A stretch of 64,000 bases of DNA from a bacterium (GTDB taxonomy: Bacteria; Electryoneota; RPQS01), in the NCBI GenBank assembly GCA_016721565.1, contig JADKHW010000055.1, positions 37,567-101,566 of the forward strand. Direction: 5' to 3'. Numbering within the stretch: the stretch's first letter is position 1; each line of letters begins with the position of its first letter. The notes beneath the pieces are model-generated. The model was given only the letters and a program-made list of their open reading frames with translations. It ran no database searches and had not been told where the DNA came from. Below, in pieces: positions 28,158 through 37,190 of this stretch. The translations under genes were made by a program, and so were the position numbers.

Positions 28158-28186
28158 GGGCGGGCAGGTGAAACAACTGCCGCCGC
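28158..28186. repeat. Hairpin at the 5' side of the transposase
   Basis: GGCGGGCAG-GTGAAACAA-CTGCCGCC forms a stem with one bulge. It is immediately upstream of the transposase start and resembles the other GC-rich intergenic palindromes of the window. Confidence 0.5.
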
Positions 28187-28202
28187 GAACATAAAAATTC
28201 AT

Positions 28203-28847
28203 TTATTCTTCTTCGCTGCCGTCGAAAATTTCGTCTAACTGATTTTCGATGAGGGTGATGCGCTTGACGATGTCCTTGACGGCATTTTCGATGCGCGACA
28301 AAGCTTCCATCACTTCGGCATTACCGCCGCCAGCGGGACGGGGACCACGGTCACCGAAATCACGACGGGGCGGGCCACCAAATTCACGGCGCGGCGGACG
28401 ATCTGTCCATTCACGCTTGGGGGGACCACCAAATGAGCGAGCACGCGGCGGGCCACCAAACTCACGACGCGGCGGACGATCTGTCCACTCACGCTTCGGG
28501 CCATCACCCTCTCCATCACGACGTGGCGGACGATCCGTCCACTCTCTTTTGGGACCAAACGAACGACTCGGCGGCCCACCAAATTCACGACGCGGACCAC
28601 GCGGCGGACCACTATCGCCATCACGGCGTGGCGGACGATCTGTCCATTCGCGCTTCGGGCCATCTGCATCACGACGCGGGGGACGATCAGTCCACTCGCG
28701 CTTGGGGCCATCTGCATCGCGACGTGGGGGACGCTCTGTCCACTCACGCTTGGGACCATCCGACGCAGCGCGCGGCGGCTTGGCTTTCACATGCTTCTTG
28801 TCGGGGTCGGCCAAGCGGTAGCGCTTGGGCTTGGCATCATCTGCCAT
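28203..28847 (-). CDS. Arg/Pro-rich repeat protein with C-terminal helix
   Basis: The 214-residue protein is built from at least six near-identical 14-residue units of the type GPKREWTDRPPRRD, mixed with REFGGPPRR and RSFGPP segments. This is a disordered, basic, RGG-like region (residues about 25-165). The end (EVMEALSRIENAVKDIVKRI) is an amphipathic helix likely to form a coiled coil, closing with DEIFDGSEEE. The start is ATG 28847 after CTGGAG. The composition suggests RNA binding or condensate formation, perhaps with DEAD-box helicases. That is inference, and no family is recognised. Confidence 0.8.
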   Translation of the reverse strand: MADDAKPKRYRLADPDKKHVKAKPPRAASDGPKREWTERPPRRDADGPKREWTDRPPRRDADGPKREWTDRPPRRDGDSGPPRGPRREFGGPPSRSFGPKREWTDRPPRRDGEGDGPKREWTDRPPRREFGGPPRARSFGGPPKREWTDRPPRREFGGPPRRDFGDRGPRPAGGGNAEVMEALSRIENAVKDIVKRITLIENQLDEIFDGSEEE

Positions 28848-29003
28848 GTAGATACTCCAGTTCACAAAGGGGTGTGACAGAAACAGACATCGTGCACCAC
28901 TCGGCGAATTGTTCTGCCGCTCGAAAGAAATTCGCAGATCCCGCTTCACGAGCCTGAAGCACTGCGTGACGATAAAGGCATCGCCAGCCAGTTAAAATTT
29001 ATT

Positions 29004-29453
29004 TCAGATTCCTTTGACGCGCGCGCCTTTGATGGCAACCATGATGGAGGGTTGCGGGCAGGCGTGCGATTCGGTGTCACCTTCGTGCTGCTCTTCGACA
29101 GCGCCGGGAGCATTCGGATCGAACATCAGCGTGCCTTGCAATTCAATCTTTTTGCCGAGAGCATCTTGCGGGAACGTGACGACGTCGCCCATGCTCTTGC
29201 ACAAAATTCTCGATTTATCTTTCTGCTCGATTTCCACCCAGCATCCGGCATGCTTGCAAATATCTACAACGGTTCCGCTCACGAGCACGTCTTGATCAAC
29301 ATACTGCGCGGGATTCGCGTTGAGTTCAGCAATCTTGGCGGGTCTTTTCAGAGTCGGTTCTTCACCGAAGGTGCTCATGTTTTTGCTTGAGCAGGCACAC
29401 GAAACGGCGAACAACGCCGCAATCGTCATTACGAGTAGAGTTTTCGTTTTCAT
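29004..29453 (-). CDS. DUF4920-like lipoprotein
   Basis: The signal peptide MKTKTLLVMTIAALFAVSC has lipobox AVSC. The 149-residue protein contains VDQDVLVSGTVVDICKHAGC and WVEI, the core of DUF4920 and related OB-fold proteins. DICKHAGC keeps two Cys that could bind metal or redox partners. It is probably periplasmic and membrane-anchored. Function is unknown. Confidence 0.75.
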   Translation of the reverse strand: MKTKTLLVMTIAALFAVSCACSSKNMSTFGEEPTLKRPAKIAELNANPAQYVDQDVLVSGTVVDICKHAGCWVEIEQKDKSRILCKSMGDVVTFPQDALGKKIELQGTLMFDPNAPGAVEEQHEGDTESHACPQPSIMVAIKGARVKGI

Positions 29454-29519
29454 CTTGGAATAAAAAATTGAGGTTTACGGACGCTAAAACCGGCGGAGAT
29501 TCCTTCTAATGGAAGGACG

Positions 29520-29903
29520 CTAAGTATCTTCTCCGCTCGGCGTACTGGGTTCATCTTGCAGATTGAACGGCTCCGGATCCATGTGTTGTTGTTTCAAGTA
29601 GCGCCGCAGGTCAATGTTAATCATTGAGAACAGCTTTGCAACAACAAACGCATCATCCAGCCAGCCGAAGAACAAAAAGAAGTCGGGGATTAAGTCAAAC
29701 GGCATGAGCACATAGAGGACAATCGCGATGACCGCGACAATCGTCGCCCACGGTGTCTTGCCACCGCGCCGCAAAAATGCACCAACCATTTGCCGCCATA
29801 GCTTGAAGCGGCGATACAGAAACTTCCAGCCGCTCCGCGTTTTGGGCAGGATGGCGAAAAAAGCAAGAAAGGCGGCGCCGAACCCTGGTCGGCGTTTCTT
29901 CAT
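29520..29903 (-). CDS. DUF1232 (YkvA-like) membrane protein
   Basis: The 127-residue protein has the hallmark LYVLMPFDLIPDFFLFFGWL followed by DDAFVVAKL, the DUF1232 core. The N-terminus is basic (MKKRRPG). It directly abuts the upstream gene, which has the same domain, so the two were probably duplicated and are cotranscribed. The family function is unknown; it often appears with stress or membrane proteins. Confidence 0.88.
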   Translation of the reverse strand: MKKRRPGFGAAFLAFFAILPKTRSGWKFLYRRFKLWRQMVGAFLRRGGKTPWATIVAVIAIVLYVLMPFDLIPDFFLFFGWLDDAFVVAKLFSMINIDLRRYLKQQHMDPEPFNLQDEPSTPSGEDT

Positions 29904-30457
29904 CAGGCTTTCGTTTTGTCGTCGTCCAGCGGCTTGCCTTCAGAACTCAAACCGTAATCGGCCAAGTTCAAGTTGCGGTGCGCGGCGTAGCGCTTCAGGT
30001 CCATCCGCACAAGCGAGATGCATAACGCAATCACGAGACCGTCATCAACGAAGCCTAAAGCAGGAATAAAATCCGGCACAACGTCGATGGGCGAAATTAA
30101 GTAGAGCAGCGTCGCTGTAATTGCGGCAACTGACGCCCAAGGAATGTCGAACTCTTTCTTGACGCTGTCGCGCAGCATTTCCCAAAGGAGTTGAGCCTGC
30201 TTGCCGAGTTTGACAACGTACTCTTTGCCGGAGTTCAGCAGTTTCTTAATGCCGCCTTCCGCTTTGTCAACGACTTTATCGACGTCTTCTTTGGTGACGG
30301 TGTTCTTCTTCTCTTCGAACCACTTGCCGGTCTTGTCGGCAACTTTTTCAAACGCTGAGTGCGTTTCGGATGTCACACTGCCCCAGAGTTTCGAAACCGA
30401 AGCCTTGGCTTCGTCGAAATTTTCTTTGAGATCGGTTTTCTTTTCAGTGTCGCTCAT
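29903..30457 (-). CDS. DUF1232 protein with apolipoprotein-like N-terminus
   Basis: The N-terminal 100 residues are amphipathic and charged (KENFDEAKASVSKLWGSV, KVADKTGKWFEEKKNTV), predicted as long helices. The DUF1232 core follows with LYLISPIDVVPDFIPALGFV and DDGLVIAL. I prefer ATG 30457, since AAGGA lies nine bases before it; ATG 30466 is the alternative. It ends one base into the next gene. It may sit at the membrane surface through the helical part. Confidence 0.85.
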   Translation of the reverse strand: MSDTEKKTDLKENFDEAKASVSKLWGSVTSETHSAFEKVADKTGKWFEEKKNTVTKEDVDKVVDKAEGGIKKLLNSGKEYVVKLGKQAQLLWEMLRDSVKKEFDIPWASVAAITATLLYLISPIDVVPDFIPALGFVDDGLVIALCISLVRMDLKRYAAHRNLNLADYGLSSEGKPLDDDKTKA

Positions 30458-30530
30458 GTTGTTCATCCTTTAGCATTTATTCGCAATTGATGAAGAAGTA
30501 TCGGCAGCCACAGGGGCAGCCGCTACACTC

Positions 30531-31539
30531 TTATTGTTTACTCATCATTACAAGCAGGTCAACGCAACGCATTGAATAACCCCACTCGTTGTCGTACCAG
30601 CCGAAAATCTTGACCATCTTGTCACCCATGACCATCGTGGATTTCGCATCGAAGATACACGAATGCGGATTGCCGATGATGTCCACCGAGACGAGTTCGT
30701 CTTCGGAATATTCCAACACGCCCTTCATCGGGCCTTCGGCGGCGGCTTTGAACGCGGCGTTGACGGCTTCAATCGTGACGGGCTTGGTGGTGTTGACCAC
30801 GAGATCGGTGATGGAACCTGTCGGAGTCGGAACACGCAACGACGTGCCGTCAATCTTGCCTTTGAGTTCCTTGATGATCTTGCCGACGGTCTTGGCGGCG
30901 CCTGTGGTCGTCGGGATGATGCTCAACGCAGCCGAGCGTGCGCGGCGCAGATCGCTGTGCGGCGCGTCGAGAATATTCTGATCGTTGGTGTAGCTGTGAA
31001 TCGTGGTCATGAACGCGGTTTCGATGCCGAAGTTGTCGAGCATGACTTTCGCCATCGGCGCGACGCAGTTGGTCGTGCAGCTTGCGTTAGAGACGAGCTT
31101 GTGTTCGGGCTTCAAGCGCGCTGTCGTTGATGCCGAGCACGATGGTCGCGTCAATTTCATCTTTCGACGGCACGGTGAGCAGCACTTTCTTCGCGCCTGC
31201 GTCGATGTGCTGCTGAATGCCTGCTCGGTCACGGAACGACTTTGCTCCGGTGGATTCGACGACGATGTCAATTTTGTCCGTCGCCCAATCGAGCTTCTTG
31301 GCGTCTTTTTCGGCGGTGACCTTCACATGATTCTTGCCGACTTGAAATCCGGTGGCGGTGACTTCAACGGTGCCGCCGAACTTACCTTGCGTCGAATCAA
31401 ATTTGAGCAGATGCGCGAGCGTCTTCGAGTCCGTCAAATCGTTAATGGCAACGACTTCAAAACGCGGGTCGTTGTAAATTCCGCGAAACACCAAGCGGCC
31501 GATACGGCCGAATCCGTTAATTGCTATGCGAATAGGCAT
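30531..31539 (-). CDS. gapA: Glyceraldehyde-3-phosphate dehydrogenase, one frameshift
   Basis: The NAD-binding half opens IRIAINGFGRIGRLVFRGI. The catalytic half has SNASCTTNCVAPMAKV with the active-site Cys and ends WYDNEWGYSMRCVDLL. The reading frame breaks at about 31114, where one extra base in an AA pair turns SALKPEHKL into SALEARTQARL and a stop. Removing it yields a normal enzyme of about 335 residues. A glycolytic enzyme is unlikely to be broken in a living cell that keeps pgk and tpiA, so this is probably a sequence error. Confidence 0.95.
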
Positions 31540-31611
31540 GGGAGGAAATAGTCAAAATTGAAAATAGGAAAATTGAAAAGAAATATTTGTTGATCTGTCA
31601 AACGCACGCGT

Positions 31612-31643
31612 CAGCGCAACGTTGGTCACTTTTCAAGTGACTA
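31612..31643 (-). repeat. Stop-codon hairpin element, copy 3 (pfkA gene)
   Basis: On the reverse strand the TAG stop of pfkA is followed without a gap by the palindrome TCACTTGAAAAGTGA (31626-31640), then CCAACG and TTGCGC. It is nearly identical to the copy at the CBS-gene stop. Confidence 0.78.
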
Positions 31644-32663
31644 CCCAAAGAAGATCTCCGCAATCTCATACGTGCGGTCGTCAACGTATCTTGTCTTGCC
31701 TTTCATTTCTGAAAGCGGGACGGTGACGATGTGTCCGCTGTTAAGAGCCATGAATTGACCCCACTTTCCGGCGGATGCGGCTTCGACGGCTTGCACACCC
31801 ATCGTGGTGGCGAGCAATCTGTCTTCGGCGACGGGAGTGCCGCTGCGTTGAACATGGCCGAGTGCGGTGACGCGAGTGGAGATACCGGTGCGCTGTTCGA
31901 TTTCGCGGGCGACGGCATAACCGACGCCGCCGTAAACCGGACGACCGAAATTATCAAGTTGGCCTGTGGTGATGATGCCTTCGCCTTCAGCGATAGCGCC
32001 TTCAGCCACAACGACGATGGAGAAACGCTTGACTTCATGACGCGTGACCAACTGACGACAGAGTCTGTCCCAATTAAAGGGACGCTCAGGAATCAAGATC
32101 ATATCCGCACCGCCCGCGATTCCCGCAGTCACGGCAATCCAACCCGAGTTGCGGCCCATGGTCTCAATGATCATGATGCGGTGATGCGATTCCGCCGTGG
32201 CATGCAAGCTGTCGATGGCGTTCGTTACTGTTTGAACTGCCGTATAGAACCCGAAAGTTGCATCGGTTCCTGCGATGTCATTGTCAATCGTCTTGGGAAT
32301 GCCGATAATCTTCGCACCAAGCTTCGAAAGTTCATATCCCGCCGACAAGCTACCGTCGCCACCAATGACAATAATACCGTCAATGCGATGCAATGCGATA
32401 TTTTCCAAGCAATGGGCCACCGTGTCGGGGTCGTGAACGGGGTTGAAGCGCGAGGTGCCGAGGATAGTACCGCCACGGGCCAGAATACCCGCGACGGACT
32501 TGGGGGGCAGGGGGATAATGTCGCCGTCGTGCAATCCCTTCCACCCGTTGCGGATGCCGACGGTTTCGTAGCCGAAGCGATTATTTGCCGTGCGGACGAC
32601 GGCGCGGATGGCTGCATTCAGTCCCGGGCAGTCGCCACCGCTGGTGAGGAGGCCTAATTTCAT
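31641..32663 (-). CDS. pfkA: 6-phosphofructokinase, probably ATP-dependent
   Basis: It phosphorylates fructose-6-phosphate, committing carbon to glycolysis. The 340-residue protein shows LTSGGDCPGLNAAIR, IGGDGSLS with Gly104, PKTIDNDI with Lys124, METMGR-type MIIETMGRNSGW, and the HVQRSGTP loop. Gly104 is the residue linked to ATP use; PPi-dependent enzymes have Asp there. Lys124 is shared with PPi enzymes and some actinobacterial ATP enzymes. It stands upstream of gapA in the same direction. Confidence 0.95.
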   Translation of the reverse strand: MKLGLLTSGGDCPGLNAAIRAVVRTANNRFGYETVGIRNGWKGLHDGDIIPLPPKSVAGILARGGTILGTSRFNPVHDPDTVAHCLENIALHRIDGIIVIGGDGSLSAGYELSKLGAKIIGIPKTIDNDIAGTDATFGFYTAVQTVTNAIDSLHATAESHHRIMIIETMGRNSGWIAVTAGIAGGADMILIPERPFNWDRLCRQLVTRHEVKRFSIVVVAEGAIAEGEGIITTGQLDNFGRPVYGGVGYAVAREIEQRTGISTRVTALGHVQRSGTPVAEDRLLATTMGVQAVEAASAGKWGQFMALNSGHIVTVPLSEMKGKTRYVDDRTYEIAEIFFG

Positions 32664-32968
32664 ATTATATAAGGATTCAAGTTACGGTTGAATATAGAAT
32701 TTACTGCTCTTTGGGGGGATAGTCAAGGCGACGATTTTTCCCCCTTCCCGTAGGGGAAGCGTCGATCCAGACAGCAATCGGTAATAATCACGCTGTTTTG
32801 CCTCTATTCTGGTGATATCCTCGCAACATTTGCAAAAACAGGTGCAGAAATTTTGCTCAGCGCCGTTTTGCTTGACATTCCGCTGACCCGCATATACCTT
32901 GTAAAACTCGGGGGTGCGCAGAAGCCCGCAGAAAATAGAGCTTGAACATTCAAATTCAGGAGACGCTC
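32664..32968. other. Divergent promoter region between pfkA and a membrane-protein gene
   Basis: It contains a short hairpin CTTCCC-GTAG-GGGAAG at about 32745-32760 and a forward promoter candidate at 32872-32900. No coding frame is seen. Confidence 0.55.
32872..32900 (+). promoter_or_regulatory. Candidate sigma-70 promoter
   Basis: TTGACA, 17 bases, TACCTT. The -35 box is perfect and the -10 box partial. It lies about 70 bases before the ATG at 32969. Confidence 0.5.
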
Positions 32969-33628
32969 ATGAATTCCTCTGAGCAGTCGAAGGCAATTCA
33001 GCTGACCGCAAAGGTGTTGGATATCACATGGTATGTGACGATTGCTTTTTTCGCCATTATCATCTTCGTATTGATCTTCAGACCTGAAATGCGCCCAGAA
33101 TCTTGGATAATGGCTGGGGTTGTCATGGATTCAAGTTCGACACCCTATTCAATCGTTTCTCAGGCAACAGGTTTGCCGTTAGATTTTCACGGAGTCGAAG
33201 CAAAGCTTCCTGTCATGAACGCATACGGCCATGCGATGATTAAATCACCGGGTACGTTGTGGTCGGTGTTGTTCAATATCAAAGAGGGCATCGCTCAGAT
33301 TTGGGTATTTGTGGGTCTCTTCCTACTGCGACGAGCTTTTCGTGCTTTGAATCAGGCAACAGTTTCGCGATCCGTAATCGCCGCGATGTTTCGACAAGTC
33401 GGTGTGCTCACAATATTTTTCGAGCTTGCCAATACAACGTTGACGTTGCTGCTGCAAATCTGGCTGAGTAAACATGTGACAACAACAGGGCTGCGGATTG
33501 ATAAGGCAATCTTCCCTGAGTTAGCAATTCTCTTTGGAGGGTTGTTGCTGCTGGCGATTGCCGATTTAATCGAGCAACAAGCACCTGTGCCAGAAAAAGT
33601 TCCAAATGATCCATCACTCACAAATTAG
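32969..33628 (+). CDS. DUF2975-like four-helix membrane protein
   Basis: The 219-residue protein has about four hydrophobic segments (VTIAFFAIIIFVLIF; IWVFVGLFLLRR; LTLLLQIWL; ILFGGLLLLAIADLIEQ). The last, with its charged end, matches the closing helix of DUF2975 proteins, which often neighbour small transcription regulators. AGGAGA five bases upstream fixes ATG 32969. Function is unknown. Confidence 0.75.
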   Translation: MNSSEQSKAIQLTAKVLDITWYVTIAFFAIIIFVLIFRPEMRPESWIMAGVVMDSSSTPYSIVSQATGLPLDFHGVEAKLPVMNAYGHAMIKSPGTLWSVLFNIKEGIAQIWVFVGLFLLRRAFRALNQATVSRSVIAAMFRQVGVLTIFFELANTTLTLLLQIWLSKHVTTTGLRIDKAIFPELAILFGGLLLLAIADLIEQQAPVPEKVPNDPSLTN

Positions 33629-33842
33629 TCAAACCGAACTGCGCGAACGGATTCGGCAAAACAAGATTCAGTTCGCCGGAAACAGCAAGCTGAAAATCTA
33701 TGGTACGCTCGCGTGCTCATCTGGCAAAAGGATGAAACGCGAGAACAGAGTCTTTTTTGCAACTGAACCGGAAGCGATAGCGGAGGGGTTCAGACCGTGC
33801 GGGAGATGCCTGCGGGAGAAATATTCGGCATGGAAGCGTTAA
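33606..33842 (+). CDS. Ada-like metal-binding domain protein
   Basis: The 78-residue stand-alone protein has LKIYGTLACSSGKRMKRE, NRVFFATEPEAIAEGFRPCG and RC, closely matching the Ada N-terminal zinc domain, which in full Ada accepts methyl groups from DNA phosphotriesters. Only three of the four usual cysteines are visible (LAC and CGRC), so zinc binding and repair activity are uncertain. It overlaps the upstream gene by 23 bases. Confidence 0.8.
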   Translation: MIHHSQISQTELRERIRQNKIQFAGNSKLKIYGTLACSSGKRMKRENRVFFATEPEAIAEGFRPCGRCLREKYSAWKR

Positions 33843-33876
33843 AACAATAGAACTTAACTGTTTTCATGGTGAAATA

Positions 33877-34701
33877 TTGATAAACGTTGGCCGTGTCTTG
33901 AAGCAGGCGGTGACAAACTTCACCAAGAACGATTTAGAATCGCTTAGCGCGGGCTTAGCCTTCTATTCGGTGCTCTCGCTTGTTCCGCTGCTGGTGCTTC
34001 TGTTAGCGGCTACAGAGTTATTGTCGAACCAAACGTCGAATTTACTCATCGCGCAAATTAATGCCTTTGTTGGCCCAAATGCGGGCGATGGGTTGGCGCT
34101 TGTGATTCAAAGTACGCGCGAGTTGAAATCGGGAGGGAAGATCGGCTTCTTTGGTGCGGTAATGATGCTGATTGCCGCCACGATGGCGTTTGCACACCTT
34201 CGTCACGCGTTAAATAAAATCTGGCAAGTGAACGATAGCTCGTCGTTTGTGGCGAACTGGTTATTGGCGCGTGCAACTTCGCTTGTGCTTGCATCTGGCA
34301 TCGGTTTATTGCTGTTGGTGTCAATGGTCATTACGGCTGTGCAAGGTTACATGTTTCCCGCAACGGGACTCTGGGTTTTGCTCAATATCGGTGTATCGCT
34401 ATTCTTAAACACACTACTGTTCGGCTTCATCTTCTGGTTGCTGCCTTCCATAACTATCGGTTGGCGCGATGTTGCACTCGGTGCAGTTGTTACCGCAATC
34501 TTGTTTGAGGTCGGCAAATGGGCGATTGGTCTATATCTGAGTTATGCTGACATTGGCTCACTGTACGGCACAGCCGGATCGATTTTAGTATTGCTCGTGT
34601 GGATCTACTACGCATCAATCGTGTTCTTCTTCGGAGCAGAAATCACCCACGCGTGGGCACTGAATTATGGTTCGTTGAAAAAGCGAGTGGGTTACGATTA
34701 G
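33877..34701 (+). CDS. YihY/BrkB-family membrane protein
   Basis: The 274-residue protein has six hydrophobic helices. It has the family opening NDLESLSAGLAFYSVLSLVP, the block HLRHALNKIWQV and the close YGTAGSILVLLVWIYYASIV followed by FFFGAEITHAWA. The family was once misnamed ribonuclease BN and is now viewed as a transporter or virulence-factor-like membrane protein. The start is TTG 33877; no ATG or GTG fits. Confidence 0.92.
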   Translation: MINVGRVLKQAVTNFTKNDLESLSAGLAFYSVLSLVPLLVLLLAATELLSNQTSNLLIAQINAFVGPNAGDGLALVIQSTRELKSGGKIGFFGAVMMLIAATMAFAHLRHALNKIWQVNDSSSFVANWLLARATSLVLASGIGLLLLVSMVITAVQGYMFPATGLWVLLNIGVSLFLNTLLFGFIFWLLPSITIGWRDVALGAVVTAILFEVGKWAIGLYLSYADIGSLYGTAGSILVLLVWIYYASIVFFFGAEITHAWALNYGSLKKRVGYD

Positions 34702-34725
34702 CAGCGTAAGACTCTATCAAAACAA

Positions 34726-34751
34726 AACGGCGACCTGATGAGGCCGCCGTT
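34726..34751 (-). terminator. Terminator of the HYDIN-domain gene
   Basis: The hairpin AACGGCGaCC/GGcCGCCGTT is followed on the reverse strand by TTTGTTTT. It lies between convergent genes and may also slow forward transcription. Confidence 0.65.
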
Positions 34752-34777
34752 CTTAATATAGAATGAGACTCGAAACG

Positions 34778-37060
34778 TCATGGGTTCGGGTTCACCAGAG
34801 GTGGTCCATCCCGAAGGTCCGGACGAATCACCGTATACGTTATACAATCCGTTCCTTCCCTGCGGCAACAATAGACATCATATTGCACGTATTTCTCTTT
34901 AACGCAAGCGGCACCACATGCATCTAAAGCAACCAGGCTGAAATAGAAATTACCGACCAAGCGGGTGCTCATCGTTTTTGCATCCGCACCAGACTTTGTT
35001 ACCGCGTTCTCCGTTGTATTGGGGACATCAATGGTTTCCGTATCGTATTTAGTTTTATGGGGCAATATAGCAGGTTTCCTCTTCTTGTCCGTCATGCTGG
35101 CAAGTTCATCTTCCGTTCCACCATTAAAAGGAAAACCCGGTTCAGGGGGTGAACCTCATTCTTTTGTTTGTAAGCCTTTGTCTTGGTAGCAAAGTTGCCC
35201 TTACCTGCCCTGAAGATCGTCGTACCATTTGGACCAGCTATACATGTTCCGTCAACTGACGACGAAGTCGATCTCGTACTAACCGACCAGCTTGTGGTGC
35301 TTTTGTGTCAATGTCCAACTCCAATTTATGGTGAATTGGAAATTGCCGCTAATTTTACAAACGCTTTCTTGCTTAACTTTTACGCACTCGACTTTGAAGG
35401 TATCCTTTTCAGTCTCGTTGGCTCCAACGTCAACGCAACACGGAAAGATCTTCTTGTCTTTCCCGACGACCTGAAAGTTTCCCGGCGCGTTCACGTCAAC
35501 GACGACTCCGTATGTGGAATCAATATCCAGGGGCCAAGGCAGTTCTTCGTTCAAGATTTTCGAAGCCAGTATCGGAATAGGCTTGATTACGTGTAGCGTT
35601 TCCTCTCCCTCTTTGGATTCAAACTGAATGGACGGACCGTAGCGCTCGTCAACGGTTGAAGTCGGCCACCAGAGGTCAATGTAGGGTGCCGGCGTAAAGA
35701 CATTTGTGGCCGTCAAGTTAAATAGGCGCGGACCGGGAGCATAGCTTGCGATGAAGTCCGCGCGCGGCCGCTCAACGACGTTGACGGTCTTCCAAGCTGT
35801 TGTGACCACATTATGCAAATCGGTGACTACGGCCGAAATAGTGTGCGGTCCTAAACCGTACTTGTCAAAGTCTACGGTTAAAGTAATGTTTCCAGTTCTC
35901 TGCAAATCTTCGTGTCCGAGTGAATCGAGGGTGACCACCCATCCCATTGAATCAACTTGGATAAGCACGCTTGACCACTCTGACCAATTCGCGGGGTCGC
36001 GGAGTGAAACGGTGTTAAGGCCGAACAACGGAGCATTATCGGGCGGCCAGGTAAAGAACGGATTGGTTCCCCAATAGGTACCGTTTGTGTTCGGATAAAC
36101 AGTGAACAGCTTGAGACCGTCTTCAACGGGAAGTGCATTAAAATTGCCCGAGCACGAAGCATAATAATTATCGATGCTGTCAGGATGGCTGCCTTCCAAA
36201 ACAAGATAGCCATCAAACGGAAGGGGTGTGCCGAATATATCGGTTACAGCAGGATCCCAACGCAATTCAACCGGTCCGCCTGCTGTTGTCGCATGCACGG
36301 TGAAGTCCTCAATCGGGGCTTCATCAATTTCTTGCGGCATAAAAATAAATGCAGACACACCGACACTCATATTCCCCATGCAATCGCGCGTAAGCAATGT
36401 CAGTTCGTAATTTCCGCCCGGCTCAAGTCCACCTACCGCTCCGATTCCATTGCGAGCCCATTCCAAATCTGTATGCCAATTATAATCGAAATCCAAACCG
36501 CCGTCAATCGTGCAGTAGTATATTTCATTCTCTGGCATCTTGCGCACTTGCAACGCATAGTCAACGCCTTCTTTATTTTCGTCCCACGGAATCGCCCAGT
36601 ACACCATGTACGACGACATCGGCGGCATAAGGATCGGCATGCCCGGAGCTAATGCCGTTTGACAGGAGCGCGCAAAAACAGTAACACTGTCACGCGGGCT
36701 GGATGGATCTGAAGTGAAAATTTCAATCGTGGCTGAATACCACCGATCAAGCTGCGGAAAGAAATCTACCGTGATTGTGGAAGTACCGAGCGGAGGAATC
36801 GGAATGGGATTGAACGAAGCAAGCAAAGCGGGACATGTGCTGGTCACATTGAACAGGCAAAGCTGATCAACACCTGTGTTTGTAATCACAATCGTTTGCT
36901 GCGACGGCATGCCGATTTGTGATCCGTTCCATTCGAGCGTGTCGGTCGATAGCGAGATTTGTCCGCCGCATTGCGCAAACACCAACGGTGCGTGTAGCAG
37001 ACCAATCAGAGTCACAAACAGAGCGCTTTTCAGCAGACTTCGAGCATATCTCGTGAACAT
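34778..37060 (-). CDS. Large secreted HYDIN/ASH-domain protein, two frameshifts
   Basis: From ATG 37060 the protein has signal peptide FTRYARSLLKSALFVTLIGL and an ASH/HYDIN-type Ig domain (VITNTGVDQLCLFNVTS ... PLGTSTITVDF). FnIII-like domains follow, to LTQKHHKLVG at 35279. The first frame stops there. Shifting frame continues VSTRSTSSSVDGTCIAGPNG ... KTKAYKQKNEVH. A second shift in the CCCCC run at about 35145 joins EPGFPFNGGTEDELASMTD to a C-terminus with several Cys (ACGAACVKEKY, YCCRREGTDC) and the stop at 34778. The repaired length is near 760 residues. It has no sorting domain, and the role is unknown. Confidence 0.68.
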
Positions 37061-37190
37061 GATTCCCCAATCCTTCCTGCAAGTGTTCAATCACCTGCGG
37101 TAGTTACCGAAAATTCACAAAACTCATCAAATTCAAACTATCTAAGATGCTCCTAAGAGTCAAGGGAATTTGGGGCCAAGAAAAAATAAT

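Noticed and set aside
28370..28770. Regularly spaced DNA repeats that could look like a CRISPR array
   Set aside because: The repeats are about 42 bases in frame and encode the GPKREWTDRPPRRD units of one open reading frame. There are no unique spacers and no cas genes.
28203..28847. Possible single-strand DNA-binding or ribosomal protein call for the repeat protein
   Set aside because: No OB fold or ribosomal motif is visible; only composition would support it.
31731..32657. Forward-strand open frame of 308 residues
   Set aside because: It is the antisense shadow of pfkA, which is complete with all motifs.
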